64,000 nt of DNA from an uncultured Lachnoanaerobaculum sp. (GTDB taxonomy: Bacteria > Bacillota > Clostridia > Lachnospirales > Lachnospiraceae): contig CAMQCZ010000004.1 of the NCBI GenBank assembly GCA_946999385.1, positions 1-64,000 on the forward strand, read 5' to 3'. The translations under genes and the position numbers were made by a program. The first letter of the stretch is position 1; each line of letters starts with the position of its first letter. Under the pieces are notes generated by a model. The model made no database searches. It had not been told where the DNA came from and saw nothing but the letters and a program-made list of their open reading frames with translations. This document shows positions 1 through 8,469 of the stretch, piece after piece.

Positions 1-69
1 AAGGTCGAAGGCGTAAGCCGTTACTACGACTGGGCAGTTACAAGCCCACCACCTTCAGGTGGTGGGTAG
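1..69 (+). CDS. C-terminal end of a TnpB-like (IS605 OrfB) transposon protein, cut by the window edge
   Basis: Frame 1 is open from the first base to a TAG at 67-69 and reads as a C-terminal tail ending in TSPPPSGGG. The tail is encoded by a perfect GC-rich hairpin, as is usual where the 3' end of tnpB overlaps the right end of an IS200/IS605-type element. TnpB proteins are RNA-guided nucleases that promote retention of the element. Only about 22 residues are visible, so the RuvC active site cannot be checked. The GC content here is far above that of the surrounding DNA, which fits transferred DNA. A degenerate copy or a related IS607-type element is possible. Confidence 0.6.
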   Translation, partial: KVEGVSRYYDWAVTSPPPSGGG

Positions 70-74
70 TTGAT
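1..74 (+). mobile_element. Right end of an IS200/IS605-family element
   Basis: The hairpin at 45-66 next to the tnpB stop is the subterminal structure recognised by the Y1 transposase TnpA in this family. The element end is probably within TAGTTGAT (67-74). The left end and any tnpA lie outside the window. Confidence 0.55.
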
Positions 75-215
75 AAATCCCCCATAAAATTAATAAACTT
101 ATTATAGTATAATATATATTTTTATTTTAACAAGTCTTTTAGATAATCATAGTACAATATTTATAAAAATTGAAGCTTGTTTCATAAATGTTATTATTTT
201 GTAAAGTAGCTGCTA

Positions 216-244
216 TTGATAAAATACTATTTAGGCTATATAAT
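216..244 (+). promoter_or_regulatory. SigA-type promoter for the cell-wall-binding repeat protein
   Basis: TTGATA (216-221), 17-bp spacer, TATAAT (239-244). The expected start near 251 leaves a short leader before the GGAGAAG ribosome binding site at 265-271. The rest of 75-255 shows no gene. Confidence 0.6.
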
Positions 245-276
245 TGATATAGTTAATGATTATATGGAGAAGATAT

Positions 277-1602
277 ATGAATAAAAAAATAGGTATATTA
301 TTATTTAGCTTAGTTTTATTAATCCCAAGTAATTTAAACTCATTTGCAGGTGCTTGGAAGCGTTCAGGAAATGACTGGACATATGTTGATGATAATAATA
401 ATAAAATATATAATGAATGGAAAAAAGGTGCAGATAATGAATGGAGATATATAGGAAGCAGTGGTATTATGTTGACTAATTCATGGGCTGATAATGAACA
501 ATATTATTTAGCTGATGATGGAAGAATAGTCAGCAGCTCCTGGAAAAAAATAAATGATTCATGGTATTATTTTGATGAAAAAGGTAAAAAAATAAGTGGA
601 AAATGGCTCAAATTAAATTCAAAATATTATTATTTTGATGAGAATGGCAAAATGCTGAAGGGTTGGATATTAGATAATAATTATTATATTTCAAATGATG
701 GTACTATGGTTACCGGTTGGAAAAGCTTGCATTCATATGACGATGGAGATTTTAATATTAAATCAAAGGGGCCATATGATATGGATGATCTTGATAAAAA
801 ATGGTTTTATTTTGGAACAAATGGTAAAAAATATGCCGCAGATTCCGACTCATCCAATGGCTACGCTGAGAAAAAAATTAATGGTAAAAAATATGTTTTT
901 AATGAAAAAGGTGAGATGTGTACCGGTTGGATTAATCTTGAAAATTCTAATTCAGGTATAAAAGGATATAAATATTATAATGAAGACGGTTCTACAAGGG
1001 TAGGCTGGTATTCCGTAGAGGTACCTGAACAGCTTTCAAGTAATTATGATAATAGTGTAGAATGGTTTTACTTTGATAATAAAGGCAATCCGAGAGCCTC
1101 AAAATCCTCTGATTATACAATGAATGATTTTGTTAAAATAAATGGCAAGCAATATTTATTTAATGAATATGGTACCCCTTTGTCAGGTCTACAAAAAATT
1201 CACATAAGTGAAAATGATTATGATATTTATTATTTAGGTAATCTTTCAGAATGTTATGTTCAAAAGGGAAAAAGAACTATTGATGATGCTGATGGTAAGA
1301 ATCTATATTATTTTTCAGAAAGTAATGGTAAAGGATATACAGGATTAAAGCAAGGAAATTTGTATTATAAAGGAAAAATACAAAAGGCTGATGATAGATA
1401 TGATATTATTTCCATACCTAGAGATGCTGATAATTATAACAATTATTTAGTTAATAAATCAGGAAGGATAATGCGAAATGCCAAGCTGAAGATAGATTTA
1501 GGTGAGATAAGAACAAATTCACAGGGAATACTTATAAGTATTAATGGTCAAGCGGCTTCTGCTAAAAGTAGTTATACCATACCCGCCGGACCAAGCTTAT
1601 AA
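277..1602 (+). CDS. Secreted protein made of cell-wall/choline-binding-type repeats
   Basis: The protein has a signal peptide (MNKKIGILLFSLVLLIP..., likely cleaved near SFAG) followed almost entirely by repeats of the choline-binding/glucan-binding type. Their pattern is W..., YYF(D/N)xxGK and TGW, with many aromatic and glycine residues. Such repeats bind choline or other cell-wall polymers and hold proteins on the surface. No catalytic domain is visible, so this may be an adhesin or a structural surface protein. I chose ATG 277 over the in-frame ATG 256 because GGAGAAG lies about 5 nt upstream and the signal peptide then begins cleanly with Lys-Lys. Length is 441 residues. It is a single-gene unit between its own promoter and a convergent terminator, just downstream of a mobile-element end. 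The ligand is unknown. Confidence 0.85.
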   Translation: MNKKIGILLFSLVLLIPSNLNSFAGAWKRSGNDWTYVDDNNNKIYNEWKKGADNEWRYIGSSGIMLTNSWADNEQYYLADDGRIVSSSWKKINDSWYYFDEKGKKISGKWLKLNSKYYYFDENGKMLKGWILDNNYYISNDGTMVTGWKSLHSYDDGDFNIKSKGPYDMDDLDKKWFYFGTNGKKYAADSDSSNGYAEKKINGKKYVFNEKGEMCTGWINLENSNSGIKGYKYYNEDGSTRVGWYSVEVPEQLSSNYDNSVEWFYFDNKGNPRASKSSDYTMNDFVKINGKQYLFNEYGTPLSGLQKIHISENDYDIYYLGNLSECYVQKGKRTIDDADGKNLYYFSESNGKGYTGLKQGNLYYKGKIQKADDRYDIISIPRDADNYNNYLVNKSGRIMRNAKLKIDLGEIRTNSQGILISINGQAASAKSSYTIPAGPSL

Positions 1603-1624
1603 TAATTTAAAATTCTAAAGCTTT

Positions 1625-1675
1625 TTATAAATAAAAATGCTATAGGCTTTGAGCTTATAGCATTTTTATTTATAA
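1625..1675. terminator. Bidirectional terminator between convergent genes
   Basis: Perfect 20-bp inverted repeat (1625-1644 and 1656-1675) with an 11-nt loop, rich in A on one side and T on the other. It can serve both the repeat-protein gene (+) and aroK (-). Confidence 0.75.
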
Positions 1676-1707
1676 AATATAAATTTCAGTAAAAAGAATA
1701 ATATATT

Positions 1708-2214
1708 TTATTCTTGGATCAATGTAATTATTTTATTTATACAGGTATCAATATCCTTATTATTATCTACATGAAAATGCGAATATTTTAAATATTTATC
1801 AAATCTTAGATTAAATAAATTATGTAGATTTTCTTTTGAATTTTTATTAGCTAGAGGTCTATTAGTATCATTTTTTATAGTTTCAAATATATTATCAAAA
1901 TTTCTATCAATAAAAAAAACAATACTATTATTTTTTACAATATCAAAATTTCTTTTGAATGTCATAGCACCTCCGCCTGTAGATATTATTAGAGGCTGAT
2001 TTTTAGATAAGCTTTTTAAATACTTGTGTTCCAAGGCTCTAAAAAAGCTTTCACCACTCTTATTAAAAATTTCAGGTATAGTCAAGCCGCTTTTCTGTAC
2101 TATATAGTCATCCAGATCAATAAAAGTAATTTTTAATTTTATAGAGAGAAGCTTGGCAATGACAGACTTCCCTGATCCCATAAAGCCCGACAAAATTATA
2201 TTCTTATTAAGCAT
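1708..2214 (-). CDS. aroK: Shikimate kinase
   Basis: This cytosolic enzyme phosphorylates shikimate with ATP in the pathway to chorismate and aromatic amino acids. At 168 residues it has the usual length. The N-terminal Walker A loop is GFMGSGKS, followed by the shikimate-binding DLDDYI. Then come the GESFFRALE segment with the conserved Arg, the STGGGA loop, and a lid region with NRPLA. The start has GAAGGA upstream. Chorismate synthase lies at 5116-6210 on the same strand, separated by a plus-strand adhesin gene, so the two aro genes are not one operon here. Assignment is firm. Confidence 0.93.
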   Translation of the reverse strand: MLNKNIILSGFMGSGKSVIAKLLSIKLKITFIDLDDYIVQKSGLTIPEIFNKSGESFFRALEHKYLKSLSKNQPLIISTGGGAMTFKRNFDIVKNNSIVFFIDRNFDNIFETIKNDTNRPLANKNSKENLHNLFNLRFDKYLKYSHFHVDNNKDIDTCINKIITLIQE

Positions 2215-2566
2215 ATTATATTTCCTTCGATATTAATGATTACTAATTTATCAAACTATTAATTTAAAGTCAATTTAGATATAATATTTAATTATAAATG
2301 TGAAAAGAGCAGTTACTTAAATCGCATTTATCTTATTACTTGTTCTATTTAATTATAAAGCCTTTAAGCTTGTAAAAATATTGTCGGACAGGCTCTTATT
2401 TTAATTATAGTATTGATTTTTAAGGATTAAATTATTATAATTCATAGATATACGGTTTTATAAAATACTAAGGTTATTTATTATGTATAAAGGATTTATT
2501 ATTAAATAATTTAATTTTATACTACAGATATTTATAATATTAGTTAAAGTTTTTTAGGAGAAAAAA
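2215..2566. other. Intergenic region of 352 bp
   Basis: It lies between the divergent genes aroK and the adhesin gene. Apart from the adhesin promoter (2413-2441) and the GGAG site before 2567, I see no gene, tRNA or known riboswitch. The leader between promoter and start is about 120 nt with no clear structure. Confidence 0.5.
2413..2441 (+). promoter_or_regulatory. SigA-type promoter for the SpaA/SHIRT adhesin
   Basis: TTGATT (2413-2418), 17-bp spacer, perfect TATAAT (2436-2441). Confidence 0.6.
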
Positions 2567-5050
2567 ATGAAAAGTAAGATAAATATAAAAAAAATATTTA
2601 GTGTAATTTGTATATTATCATTGATTTTACAAATGGTATTATTTAATATACCAAGGTCATTTGCAAATATTACAAAAAATAATATTATATCATTAGATTC
2701 TGAAAAACAGGAAGACAGCCTTATATCAAGGGCAACATCATCAGACACTATTAATATTATGTCAAATAAGCAGAAATTAAAGGATATAATAAAAGAAGTA
2801 AGTGTAAAAGAAAATGATTTAGAGTTATTTGGTGCTCCGAAATCTGAATTTAATAAACCTAATTTTAAAATAAAATTAGAATATGACTTTGATACTTATG
2901 GAAATATAAATAAGGGTGATGAATTACTTGTATCCTTAGTGCCTGAGGATGTAGATAAAAATTTTTTGGATGTAGACTATACTGCTACCGTTCATAAGGA
3001 TTTAAGAGATGGTCTTGTTAAGGTTGGAGATTTATATTGGCTTGATCATGAAGATGCCACAGGAGTTAAGATAACATTTGAAAATGTAGCTACATCATTT
3101 ACAGTAGATATAAATATACCTTTGGAATATAATGCCGAAAATCTTTTAAAATATTTTGAAAAGCCTGAAAATAAAGATAAGCCTGATGTGGATTTTAAAT
3201 ATAGGCTAAAATATAATGATGAGATACAAGATAAAACGCTTGAGTTTACTATAAAAAATCCAAGATTTGATGATATAAAGAAAAAATTCAGTAAAACTAT
3301 AGGAGTATACAATCAAGAAGGAGAGCTTGGGCAAGGGTATATACTTTATAATATTTGGATAGGCTCTAATTTATCAGCTCCTAATGAAATGATAATTTAT
3401 GATACTCCTGATGTTAATTTGAGCTTTGATGGAACAATGTCAATTCATAGACCAGTTTCTTATGGTAAGGCTACTGATAGATTATTTTCAAATAAAAATG
3501 AATGGAAGGGTGAAGGCTTAGATGATGGCATGGAAATATATATATCAGATATATATTTTCTTACAGAGCCTGAAGTTGGAACAAAACCAAGACAGAGTGC
3601 ATATAAAGAAGAAAAGATAAAATTAGATAGAAATAATCTTGCTACAGGAGAAAATTTTATTGAAAGTGCAAAAAATGTAGTACAACCTAAAAATATATTG
3701 TTAGAAAAGCCTATGGGTGATGTATTAAATGAAGCTGAAAAAGAGCTTATTGAAGCTAATGGAGGCTTATATAAGAAGGTAGGAAAAGGTTTTAAGGTTA
3801 GAATCAAAAATTTTAAGGATAGTAGAAGAAATAAGGGCGGGTATTTAAATTTAATTTATGAATTAAATATAAAAAATCCATCACCTTCAGCTGATGAAGG
3901 TATACCTATTTATTATAATACAGCATCATATTATGCACAGGAAATACCAAATACCAAATCACAGCCCGGGGATGCTTCACAAGGTTCTGGATTAGTTGGA
4001 GGAGGAATAAATACAGAAGAAGTTACCCTTGAAGATATTGTTCGAGGAAGATATACAACTAAGGCTGAAATACGTCCAAGCAGTATACAAGTTAATGTAG
4101 ATAAATATAGTAGGGTTAATTTTAAGAAGCTGGAGCTTGGAGCTGATGCTAATCCTAATATGAATAAGCCTCTTGAAGGTGCAATTTTTAATATTTATAA
4201 GCTTGAGAATGATGGAAGTAGACAAATTGCTATTAATAAAGATAATATAAGCTTGCAAAATCTTAAGACTAATGCTGATGGATATTTATGTAAAAATGAT
4301 GGAACTCCTGTTGATTTAAGATTAATACGTGGAAAATATATTTTTGAAGAAGTAAAAGCACCTGATAATTATGATATAATAAATAAAGATACTGAGTTTG
4401 TTGTAGGTTATTCAAATAATAATTTATATATAGCAAATGCTAAATCAAATGCTTTAAAATATAATGCAAAATATCGTTTTATAAGTATAACCGAAAATAA
4501 AAATTTACCGGATACAGTCTTGAGATTGTTGCCAAATACTGTAAGAAATATTATTAATGGCACAATAGTGGAAAAATCAGATCCTGCAAATTATGAGGTT
4601 TCGGTATCTGACGGTAAGTGGGTATTTGTATCTTGGGACAGACCTTCAAAAAGGATTGAAAATGCTGATGTTGAATTTATAGGTTCATGGAAATTTATAA
4701 ATAAAAATGATATAGTTCCTAATTCAGATAATCCTAATACAACACCTTCTTATGGCACTTCATCAGGTGGTAATGGTGGCTTTAGCTCGAATGTTGTTAT
4801 TGTATCTAATAAAAAGCAAAAAGAAGATAAAAAAGAAGAGACTTTTTTACCTGGAGAAAGTAATGTAGGAGAAAAGCAAAAAGCTGATAATCCTAATAAA
4901 GAAATAAATATTAATAAGAAGGTATTTATAAATCATATGGTTCCTAAAACCTATGATCATTCAAAAACAGGTAGATTTATTTTTATATTAGTAATTTCTA
5001 TTTTATTATTATCAATACTTACATTTAATAAATATAAAAAAAGAAAATAA
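2567..5050 (+). CDS. Cell-surface adhesin with adhesin-fold N-terminus, SpaA and SHIRT domains and C-terminal anchor
   Basis: An 827-residue surface protein. A signal peptide (residues 1-33) is followed by a large beta-rich region of the kind found in collagen- or fibrinogen-binding adhesins (about 90-500). Next is a SpaA/Cna-B-like domain (about 510-625: FKKLELGADANP, EGAIFNIYKL, GKYIFEEVKAP). A SHIRT-type domain follows (about 640-720: YRFISITENKNLP, DGKWVFVSWD, ADVEFIGSWKF), then a Gly/Ser- and Lys-rich linker. The C-terminus is a hydrophobic segment with a KYKKRK tail. The sorting-signal position reads VPKTYD (792-797) instead of the expected VPKTGD; an LPGES lies further upstream in the linker. 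It has its own promoter and terminator. The ligand is unknown. Attachment by sortase is uncertain because the key Gly is replaced; simple membrane anchoring by the last helix is the alternative. Confidence 0.8.
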   Translation: MKSKINIKKIFSVICILSLILQMVLFNIPRSFANITKNNIISLDSEKQEDSLISRATSSDTINIMSNKQKLKDIIKEVSVKENDLELFGAPKSEFNKPNFKIKLEYDFDTYGNINKGDELLVSLVPEDVDKNFLDVDYTATVHKDLRDGLVKVGDLYWLDHEDATGVKITFENVATSFTVDINIPLEYNAENLLKYFEKPENKDKPDVDFKYRLKYNDEIQDKTLEFTIKNPRFDDIKKKFSKTIGVYNQEGELGQGYILYNIWIGSNLSAPNEMIIYDTPDVNLSFDGTMSIHRPVSYGKATDRLFSNKNEWKGEGLDDGMEIYISDIYFLTEPEVGTKPRQSAYKEEKIKLDRNNLATGENFIESAKNVVQPKNILLEKPMGDVLNEAEKELIEANGGLYKKVGKGFKVRIKNFKDSRRNKGGYLNLIYELNIKNPSPSADEGIPIYYNTASYYAQEIPNTKSQPGDASQGSGLVGGGINTEEVTLEDIVRGRYTTKAEIRPSSIQVNVDKYSRVNFKKLELGADANPNMNKPLEGAIFNIYKLENDGSRQIAINKDNISLQNLKTNADGYLCKNDGTPVDLRLIRGKYIFEEVKAPDNYDIINKDTEFVVGYSNNNLYIANAKSNALKYNAKYRFISITENKNLPDTVLRLLPNTVRNIINGTIVEKSDPANYEVSVSDGKWVFVSWDRPSKRIENADVEFIGSWKFINKNDIVPNSDNPNTTPSYGTSSGGNGGFSSNVVIVSNKKQKEDKKEETFLPGESNVGEKQKADNPNKEININKKVFINHMVPKTYDHSKTGRFIFILVISILLLSILTFNKYKKRK

Positions 5051-5060
5051 ATAAATAAAT

Positions 5061-5110
5061 AAAATACATCTTATAGATAAGCTTTAATTTCTTGCTATAA
5101 GATGTATTTT
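5061..5110. terminator. Bidirectional terminator between adhesin and aroC
   Basis: Perfect 16-bp inverted repeat: AAAATACATCTTATAG (5061-5076) and its complement (5095-5110), flanked by A and T runs. The genes on both sides converge on it. Confidence 0.75.
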
Positions 5111-5115
5111 TTATA

Positions 5116-6210
5116 TTATAGATTATAAAATTTTTTTAGATTTTCCATTTTAGTTGTCATATTTTTAAGAAGTGCATCGACTAAAGTTATACAAACCATA
5201 CTTTCAACTACTACTACAGCACGTGGAACTATGATAGGGTCATGCCGACCCTTTATTTCTATATCTATAGGTTCATTATTTTTATTTATCGTACTTTGTT
5301 TTTTAGATATAGATGGTGTAGGTTTTATGGCAACATTTATTATAAGTGGACTGCCATCACTAATACCTCCTAATATACCTCCGGAATTGTTAGTTGATTT
5401 TATTATTTGATTATTTTTGATTGTAAAGGAATCATTATTTTGACTACCTTTCATTATACTTGCTGCAAATCCTATTCCAAATTCTATACCTTTTGTAGCA
5501 CCTATACTTAATATTGCTTTTGCCAAATTTGCATCGAGTTTATCAAATACGGGTTCTCCAAGTCCTACAGGAAGCCCTGTAGCTATACAGGATATAATAC
5601 CGCCTATAGAATCCTTTTCTTCTTTTAATTTATTTAAATAATTGGCGGCAATAACAGCGGCTTGGTTATCAGGCATATAAAAGGGGTTTTCAAAGCATTC
5701 ATCAAGCTCAAAGCGATTGGTGCTTATATTACCTATGCTATGTGTAAAAGCTCTGACATCTATATTTAGACTTTTAAGGATTTTTGAAGCAACTCCACCT
5801 GCTATTACTCTTGCAATAGTTTCTCTACCACTTGATCTTCCACCACCACGATAATCTCTAAATCCATATTTTTTATCATAACAATAATCGGCATGTCCCG
5901 GGCGATAATAATCAGCTATATCTGAATAATCCTCAGAATGCTGATCTTTATTTTCGACCATAATCATTATGGGCGTTCCTGTTGTCTTTCCATTAAATGT
6001 ACCTGAAAATATTTTACAGATATCATCTTCTTTACGTGGGCTTGAAAATTGACTTTGTCCGGGCTTTCTTCTATCAAGAAATATTTGTATATCCTCTTCA
6101 CAAAGTTCTAATCCTGAAGGACAGGAATCTATTATAACACCTATAGCTTTACCATGTGATTCACCGAAAGTGCTTATTCTAAATAAATCACCAAAAATAT
6201 TACCTGCCAT
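5116..6210 (-). CDS. aroC: Chorismate synthase
   Basis: This enzyme catalyses the last step of the shikimate pathway, turning EPSP into chorismate with reduced FMN. The 364 residues match the family length. Signatures visible: TFGESHGKAIG near the N-terminus, RPGHADY, RDYRGGGRSSGRET and SDGSPL. It starts 1 bp after the stop of the beta-propeller gene upstream (6212-7270), so the two are probably co-transcribed. No other shikimate gene adjoins it. Assignment is firm. Confidence 0.96.
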   Translation of the reverse strand: MAGNIFGDLFRISTFGESHGKAIGVIIDSCPSGLELCEEDIQIFLDRRKPGQSQFSSPRKEDDICKIFSGTFNGKTTGTPIMIMVENKDQHSEDYSDIADYYRPGHADYCYDKKYGFRDYRGGGRSSGRETIARVIAGGVASKILKSLNIDVRAFTHSIGNISTNRFELDECFENPFYMPDNQAAVIAANYLNKLKEEKDSIGGIISCIATGLPVGLGEPVFDKLDANLAKAILSIGATKGIEFGIGFAASIMKGSQNNDSFTIKNNQIIKSTNNSGGILGGISDGSPLIINVAIKPTPSISKKQSTINKNNEPIDIEIKGRHDPIIVPRAVVVVESMVCITLVDALLKNMTTKMENLKKFYNL

Positions 6211-6211
6211 T

Positions 6212-7270
6212 TTATATCTCCACTATTTTACAACAATTTGGTTGATTTATTTGAATATTATTTGCAGACATACTTATTAATTTATTTTTGAAATTTATAT
6301 TAAAAAATGAGATGCTTCCATCTTCATGATTCATAGAAGCAATATGCTTACCGTCAGGTAAAATAACTATATCCTTTGGGTAATCACCACTTATAGGCAA
6401 AGTGAAGAGTGTACTGAGAAGTCCACTTTCTTCATCACGCTCAAATGCTGTGATTACATTATTTCCTGCATTTGCACATAATAAATATTTATTGTCTTCA
6501 CTAAATGTTATAGCAGTGGCGGCTGTAAGCGGTCCTATCTCTAAATTTCCCATTGAGGAAATACTTTGTATTTTATTTAGTGTAGGAGTCTTATCTTTAT
6601 CTGAGTATGAATATGAGAATACATCAATACAATTTTTCATTTCATACATGAGATACATGAATTTGCCGTCTTTTGAAAATTCCAAAAATCTTGGTGCTGA
6701 ATTTAGTTCACAGCGAAGAGTATCTACTAAAATTAATTTAGCATTTTTACTGTCAAATTCATAAATTTTAACCTGATCTATACCTAGGTCTGCCGAGAAA
6801 ACAAATTTATTTTCCGGTGTTGTTCTGGTACAGCTTATATGAGGTCTTGAATTTCTTTCAGCTATGGATCCCAGTCCCTTATTATATATATTTTCTGCTA
6901 TAGCACCTACCGAGCCGTCTTTATTTATATGAAGCATTGTAAGTTTACCATCATGATAGCCGGAAGTAAAAATATATTTATTTTCGGCATCAAGTGAAAG
7001 ATGACAAGCACGCATACCTCTGATAGTTGCTGAATTTAAACGACTTAGAGTACCATTTTCATGTATATGAAAGGAAACAATTCCTTCATCAGCAACTGAA
7101 TATAAAATTTTTTTGTCATTACTTAGAATTAGATAAGAAGAATTATTAACCTCAATCTCATCACGTTTAATAAATTTACCTGTTTTTGAAGATATATCAT
7201 ATATAGTTATTCCCTTTGCCTTACCGGTATATGAATATGAACCGACATAAGCGACATATTTATTTGACAT
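6212..7270 (-). CDS. Lactonase-family beta-propeller protein (6-phosphogluconolactonase-like)
   Basis: A 352-residue protein of the seven-bladed propeller lactonase family (YbhE/Pgl type), beginning YVAYVGSYSYTGKAKGI. It carries repeated blades with patterns such as NKYIFTSGY, NKFVFSADLG and NKYLLCANAGNN. No signal peptide is seen, so it is cytosolic. Family members can hydrolyse 6-phosphogluconolactone, but no glucose-6-phosphate or 6-phosphogluconate dehydrogenase gene is near, so the substrate is open. It is tightly coupled to aroC downstream. The call on fold is firm; the call on reaction is not. Confidence 0.75.
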   Translation of the reverse strand: MSNKYVAYVGSYSYTGKAKGITIYDISSKTGKFIKRDEIEVNNSSYLILSNDKKILYSVADEGIVSFHIHENGTLSRLNSATIRGMRACHLSLDAENKYIFTSGYHDGKLTMLHINKDGSVGAIAENIYNKGLGSIAERNSRPHISCTRTTPENKFVFSADLGIDQVKIYEFDSKNAKLILVDTLRCELNSAPRFLEFSKDGKFMYLMYEMKNCIDVFSYSYSDKDKTPTLNKIQSISSMGNLEIGPLTAATAITFSEDNKYLLCANAGNNVITAFERDEESGLLSTLFTLPISGDYPKDIVILPDGKHIASMNHEDGSISFFNINFKNKLISMSANNIQINQPNCCKIVEI

Positions 7271-7342
7271 AGCATTTCTCCTTAAACTTTGCTTTAATTA
7301 ATTATAACTGAAATAATTTATTAAATAAATAGTTTTTATAAA

Positions 7343-7371
7343 TAAAAAGGATAGAAAAATTATTCTATCCT
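7343..7371 (-). terminator. Terminator of the membrane-anchored protein gene
   Basis: On the minus strand, AGGATAGAA and TTCTATCCT form a hairpin followed by TTTTTA. It spans the stop codon of the 7360-7989 gene. Confidence 0.6.
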
Positions 7372-7989
7372 GTCTGAAAAATTAGCAGTAACATCATTAT
7401 TTGCCAAATCTGAAATATGAACCTCAAGAGCCTTATTTTCATATTTGAAAATTGCGATGTTATTTGTTTTATCAATTTTTTTAGCCTTTAATTTTGTATT
7501 ATTTGAATCAATGGCATATATACTGTCATAATCTATACCCGAACCTTCATCTGAAAATGTTACAATCACTTCATTTTCATCTACATTTCCTTCTATTGTA
7601 GGAGGGGTATCATCAATAGAACCTACATATTCATAAAATGATTTTGACATATTATTGAGATTTTTAATATCAACCTTAATAGTACCATTTTTACTTACCT
7701 GTGCTATATATATATCATTGCTTAATTTCTTTAATTCCAAATCCTGATTTTCAAAGGTGGCACTTATAGTTTTTATTGGAAATAATGATTTTTTTATTAT
7801 GCTTATTTCTACAACCTTATAATTTATAGGCTCAGAAATTGATATTTTTATTTTAGGTAAAGCAGTCATGATATAAAATATAAGTGAATTAATAAATATA
7901 AATGGAATAATATAGAAGAAAAAAAGTGAAAGAAAATGAGTTTTTTTCTTCTTTTTAGTCATTTTGTTATATGAACTGTTTTTTTCCAT
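7360..7989 (-). CDS. Membrane-anchored protein with a bacterial Ig-like extracytoplasmic region, function unknown
   Basis: 209 residues. A Lys-rich cytosolic start (TKKKKKTHF) precedes one transmembrane helix (about residues 21-43). The outside part is beta-rich and includes DDTPPTIEG and VTFSDEGSGIDYDSI, a pattern common in bacterial Ig-like modules that also occur in the S8 proteases of this window. No enzyme motif is present. It lies between csoR and the lactonase gene, all on the minus strand, with gaps of 59 and 89 bp and a terminator in the second gap. I do not recognise a named family. Confidence 0.65.
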   Translation of the reverse strand: MEKNSSYNKMTKKKKKTHFLSLFFFYIIPFIFINSLIFYIMTALPKIKISISEPINYKVVEISIIKKSLFPIKTISATFENQDLELKKLSNDIYIAQVSKNGTIKVDIKNLNNMSKSFYEYVGSIDDTPPTIEGNVDENEVIVTFSDEGSGIDYDSIYAIDSNNTKLKAKKIDKTNNIAIFKYENKALEVHISDLANNDVTANFSDRIE

Positions 7990-8048
7990 GTAATATCCTC
8001 CGAAATAAATTTAGTATAAAAAATAATAAGCATTAAAATAATTTTGAA

Positions 8049-8324
8049 TTAAGACATATTTGCAAAACGTTCAACTGCTGTAGTAAAGCTTTCTATTGTT
8101 TTATCAACATCTCCATGCTTTAATCCGTCAAGAACACAGTATTTTATATGTCCCTTTAGGATTATTTTACCACAAGAATGTATGGCTGACTTTGTAGCAT
8201 TTAATTGAGATAAAATATCTTCACATGGAATATCCTGCTCTAACATTCTATCAACAGCTTGGAGCTGTCCGATTATTTTTTTTAATCTTATATGTAAGCT
8301 ATCTAATTCTAAGCATTGTTTCAT
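8049..8324 (-). CDS. csoR: CsoR-type copper-sensing repressor
   Basis: A 91-residue all-helical repressor of the CsoR/RcnR/FrmR family. Cys34, His59 and Cys63 keep the spacing (25 and 4) of the Cu(I)-binding C-H-C triad of CsoR. CstR-type persulfide sensors lack that His. Cys51 is an extra cysteine. Members are released from DNA on binding Cu(I), switching on copper exporters. No copA, copZ or other copper gene is in the window, so the regulon must lie elsewhere. The ribosome binding site on the minus strand is a GGGGG run. Confidence 0.85.
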   Translation of the reverse strand: MKQCLELDSLHIRLKKIIGQLQAVDRMLEQDIPCEDILSQLNATKSAIHSCGKIILKGHIKYCVLDGLKHGDVDKTIESFTTAVERFANMS

Positions 8325-8353
8325 TATATACCCCCATAGTTTTCAGTATCTTA

Positions 8354-8381
8354 ATTGTAACTAATTGGGCTTAAAAGTCAA
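8354..8381 (-). promoter_or_regulatory. Promoter of csoR
   Basis: On the minus strand: TTGACT (8381-8376), 16-bp spacer, TACAAT (8359-8354). Confidence 0.5.
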
Positions 8382-8469
8382 GTTTTAAATATTGTAGTAT
8401 CTATGAAATTAGTATAAAATATGTTAAAATTAGTAAAAACTTATAATGCTGTAGAGGAGTAATAATAAT

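Larger units (their letters stand above)
1..95 (+). ncRNA. Probable 3' part of a TnpB-associated guide RNA (reRNA/omega RNA) with its guide
   Basis: A perfect stem of 9 bp (CCCACCACC 45-53, GGTGGTGGG 58-66, loop TTCA) is followed by TAGTTGAT. This is the layout of the terminal hairpin of omega RNA scaffolds made from IS605-type right ends. In known systems the scaffold overlaps the tnpB 3' end and the first 16-20 nt of flanking DNA serve as the guide. Here the guide would start near 72-75 (AAATCCCCCATAAAATTAAT). The boundary is inferred; transcription cannot be seen. Confidence 0.5.

Noticed and set aside
8325..8342. CCCCCAT next to csoR as a CsoR operator half-site
   Set aside because: On the csoR strand it is the GGGGG ribosome binding site at proper distance from the ATG, and no second half-site is seen, so the operator reading is not supported.
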